Below are positions 4,916 through 6,383 of a stretch of DNA of 6,383 nt, in pieces. The notes below the pieces were generated by a model, which was not told the origin of the DNA, searched no databases, and saw nothing but the letters and a program-made list of their open reading frames with translations. The DNA comes from a bacterium (GTDB taxonomy: Bacteria; Patescibacteriota; Patescibacteriia; UBA1558; S5-K13). Position 1 is the stretch's first letter; every line of letters begins with the position of its first letter. Location of the stretch: contig JAIOTH010000018.1 of assembly GCA_021106915.1 (NCBI GenBank), positions 1 to 6,383 of the forward strand. Direction: 5' to 3'. The position numbers and the translations under genes are program-made.

Positions 4916-6383
4916 ATGAAGAATAAGAATAAAAAGTTATTTCGTTATTTGCTTAGAATTGTAATTATTATTTTAATAGTGGTGATCTGTTTATTCATGA
5001 TGGCTTTTTTTTATAATAGTTATTATGTTCACAAAGTTTATAGAGGAGTTTATTTAAATGGTCAACATTTGGAAGGTTGGAGTTATTCGGATGTTTATAA
5101 TTTTTTGGAAGAGAAAAGTATTTATTTAAGTCAAAATGGCTTGGAATATAAATTTGAAGATAAAATTGTTGCTGTCCAGACTAAGTTAGAGACTTTAGAT
5201 GATCCAGATTTAAGTCGGGAGTTAATTAGGTTTTATAATACTGAAACTACTAGGGCAGTTTTTGAAGAAGGAAGAGATTATGATCTGATAAAAAATATTT
5301 TGAATCAAATGATTTTAATTATTCGACCAGCTAAATTTTCTTGGCAATATGATTTTGATAAAGAAGAGTGGAAAGATGTTTTGAAAGATAATTTTTCTGA
5401 ATATGAAATTACTTTTATTCCACCACAGGTAAATATTGATTCTAATGAAATTAAAATTGAAGAAGCTGTGGATGGAAAAGAATTTGATTATGAACAAATT
5501 ATAGAATTGACGGAAAATAGAATAGATAGTCTTGATTTTTCAATAATAGAATTGAATTTAAAAAATATTAAATCACCAGTTACTAAAATAGAAGCAGAAG
5601 CTAAAAAAGATTTAATACAGGAGATAATAGATTTAGAAGAAATTGTTTTAAATTATAAAGAGCGGTTTTGGAAAATTAATTCTCAAATTTATCAAGAGTG
5701 GTTAACTTTAAAGAAAAGAAATGAGGAAATTTTAATTAGTTTTGACTTTGAAAAATATCAAAAACATATTCAAGATAATATTGTTGTTTATTTAGATCAA
5801 GAAGCTCAAAATGCTAAGTTTGAAATTAAAGATGGTCGGGTAATAGAATTTCAGGGCAGTCATGATGGTTTAAGTTTAAATTTGGATTTGACTTTGGAAG
5901 CAATTGAGGATGGTTTAAATGATTTGGATGATCAAGCTCAACTTGATGAGTCAGATAAAGCTAGTATTGATATTGAGATGGCGGTGGATGTAATAAAAGC
6001 TGATGTTAGCACTCAAAATGTGAATAATTTAGGAATTAGAGAAATAATTGGTGTTGGTGAATCAGATTTTCGAGGGAGTCCTCGGAATAGGGTTCACAAT
6101 ATTAACGCAGGAGCAGATAAATTAAATGGAATTTTGATTGCTCCAGGAGAAGAATTTGCTACTATGAAAAATTTAACGCCAGTCGATGCTAAAAGTGGTT
6201 ATTTACCAGAATTAGTAATTAAGGGTAATAAAACTATTCCGGAATATGGCGGTGGTTTATGTCAAATTGGAACAACTGTTTATCGAGCAGCTTTACAAAG
6301 TGGTTTAAAAATAACTCAGCGACGACCACATTCTTATCGAGTTTATTATTATGAACCAGCTGGGATGGATGCTACTATTTATG
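4916..6383 (+). CDS. VanW-family membrane-anchored protein (incomplete at 3' end)
   Basis: An open frame from the ATG at 4916 to the window edge, 489 complete codons with no stop, so the C-terminus is missing. A basic start (KNKNKK) and a hydrophobic segment at residues ~12-33 form a single membrane anchor or uncleaved signal. The rest should lie outside the cytoplasmic membrane. Two regions resemble the peptidoglycan-binding-like repeats that precede VanW domains: about 170-200 (VDGKEFDYEQII) and about 299-330 (NAKFEIKDGRVIEFQGSHDG). GVYLNGQHLEGWS, just after the anchor, also fits this family. The VanW domain begins near residue 379 (GVGESDFRGSP) and includes APGEEF and YGGGLCQ with Cys449. 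Exact biochemistry is unknown; the family is named from vancomycin-resistance clusters and is common in Gram-positive and CPR bacteria, where a cell-envelope role is inferred. No SD is present. TTAAAGG is repeated at 4885-4891 and 4894-4900, too far upstream to act as one. Confidence 0.9.
   Translation, partial: MKNKNKKLFRYLLRIVIIILIVVICLFMMAFFYNSYYVHKVYRGVYLNGQHLEGWSYSDVYNFLEEKSIYLSQNGLEYKFEDKIVAVQTKLETLDDPDLSRELIRFYNTETTRAVFEEGRDYDLIKNILNQMILIIRPAKFSWQYDFDKEEWKDVLKDNFSEYEITFIPPQVNIDSNEIKIEEAVDGKEFDYEQIIELTENRIDSLDFSIIELNLKNIKSPVTKIEAEAKKDLIQEIIDLEEIVLNYKERFWKINSQIYQEWLTLKKRNEEILISFDFEKYQKHIQDNIVVYLDQEAQNAKFEIKDGRVIEFQGSHDGLSLNLDLTLEAIEDGLNDLDDQAQLDESDKASIDIEMAVDVIKADVSTQNVNNLGIREIIGVGESDFRGSPRNRVHNINAGADKLNGILIAPGEEFATMKNLTPVDAKSGYLPELVIKGNKTIPEYGGGLCQIGTTVYRAALQSGLKITQRRPHSYRVYYYEPAGMDATIY

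Noticed and set aside
4865..4927. GTG-started 20-codon frame between hsp20 and the VanW gene
   Set aside because: It has no ribosome site, overlaps the start of the VanW gene, and its composition reflects the AT-rich spacer.
5315..5497. Minus-strand 60-codon open frame rich in Phe and Ile
   Set aside because: It lies wholly inside the VanW-family gene on the opposite strand. Its composition is what A-rich sense codons give when read in reverse, and no ribosome site or promoter supports it.

Overview
The window is very AT-rich and gene-dense. Its genes read cleanly in the standard code, with no in-frame TGA in any confident gene. Most start codons follow A/T tracts with no Shine-Dalgarno sequence. 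That, together with a TyrZ-type tyrosyl-tRNA synthetase, a VanW-family membrane protein, a small Hsp20 and an MNT/HEPN pair, suggests a low-GC bacterium, most likely of the Candidate Phyla Radiation (Patescibacteria). This placement is inference; no rRNA or other phylogenetic marker is present.

Left part (1-1953), accessory in character. Positions 1-361 hold no confident gene. They carry two GC-rich palindromes (80-112 and 161-186), a rho-independent terminator for the minus strand (201-237), and a short minus-strand stretch with strong SD-led micro-ORFs. On the minus strand, 362-790 encodes a small exported protein of unknown function. It has a near-perfect sigma70 promoter, a strong SD and the downstream terminator, so it forms a self-contained transcription unit. 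Divergent from it, 952-1953 encodes a DUF1016/YhcG-type PDDEXK nuclease. Both genes use more C-ending and CTN codons than the genes to the right, consistent with horizontal acquisition.

Right part (2085-6383), all plus strand, strongly A/T-biased codons. tyrS (2085-3308) has a perfect 11-bp GC-rich inverted repeat inside its first codons. Next is a two-gene operon, 3385-3930 and 3932-4345, 1 nt apart. It encodes a winged-HTH/nucleotidyltransferase fusion and a HEPN protein, a putative MNT-HEPN toxin-antitoxin pair. Its promoter (TTGACA, 17 nt, TACAAT) is overlaid by two identical 18-bp palindromes spaced 22 bp apart, which look like operators for the winged-HTH protein. An hsp20 gene (4420-4848) with its own promoter follows, then a VanW-family membrane-anchored protein (4916 to the window end, incomplete).

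The most interesting items are the double operator and its proposed reader, a HEPN protein lacking the usual His of RX4-6H, the palindrome inside tyrS, and the contrast between SD-led and SD-less genes.
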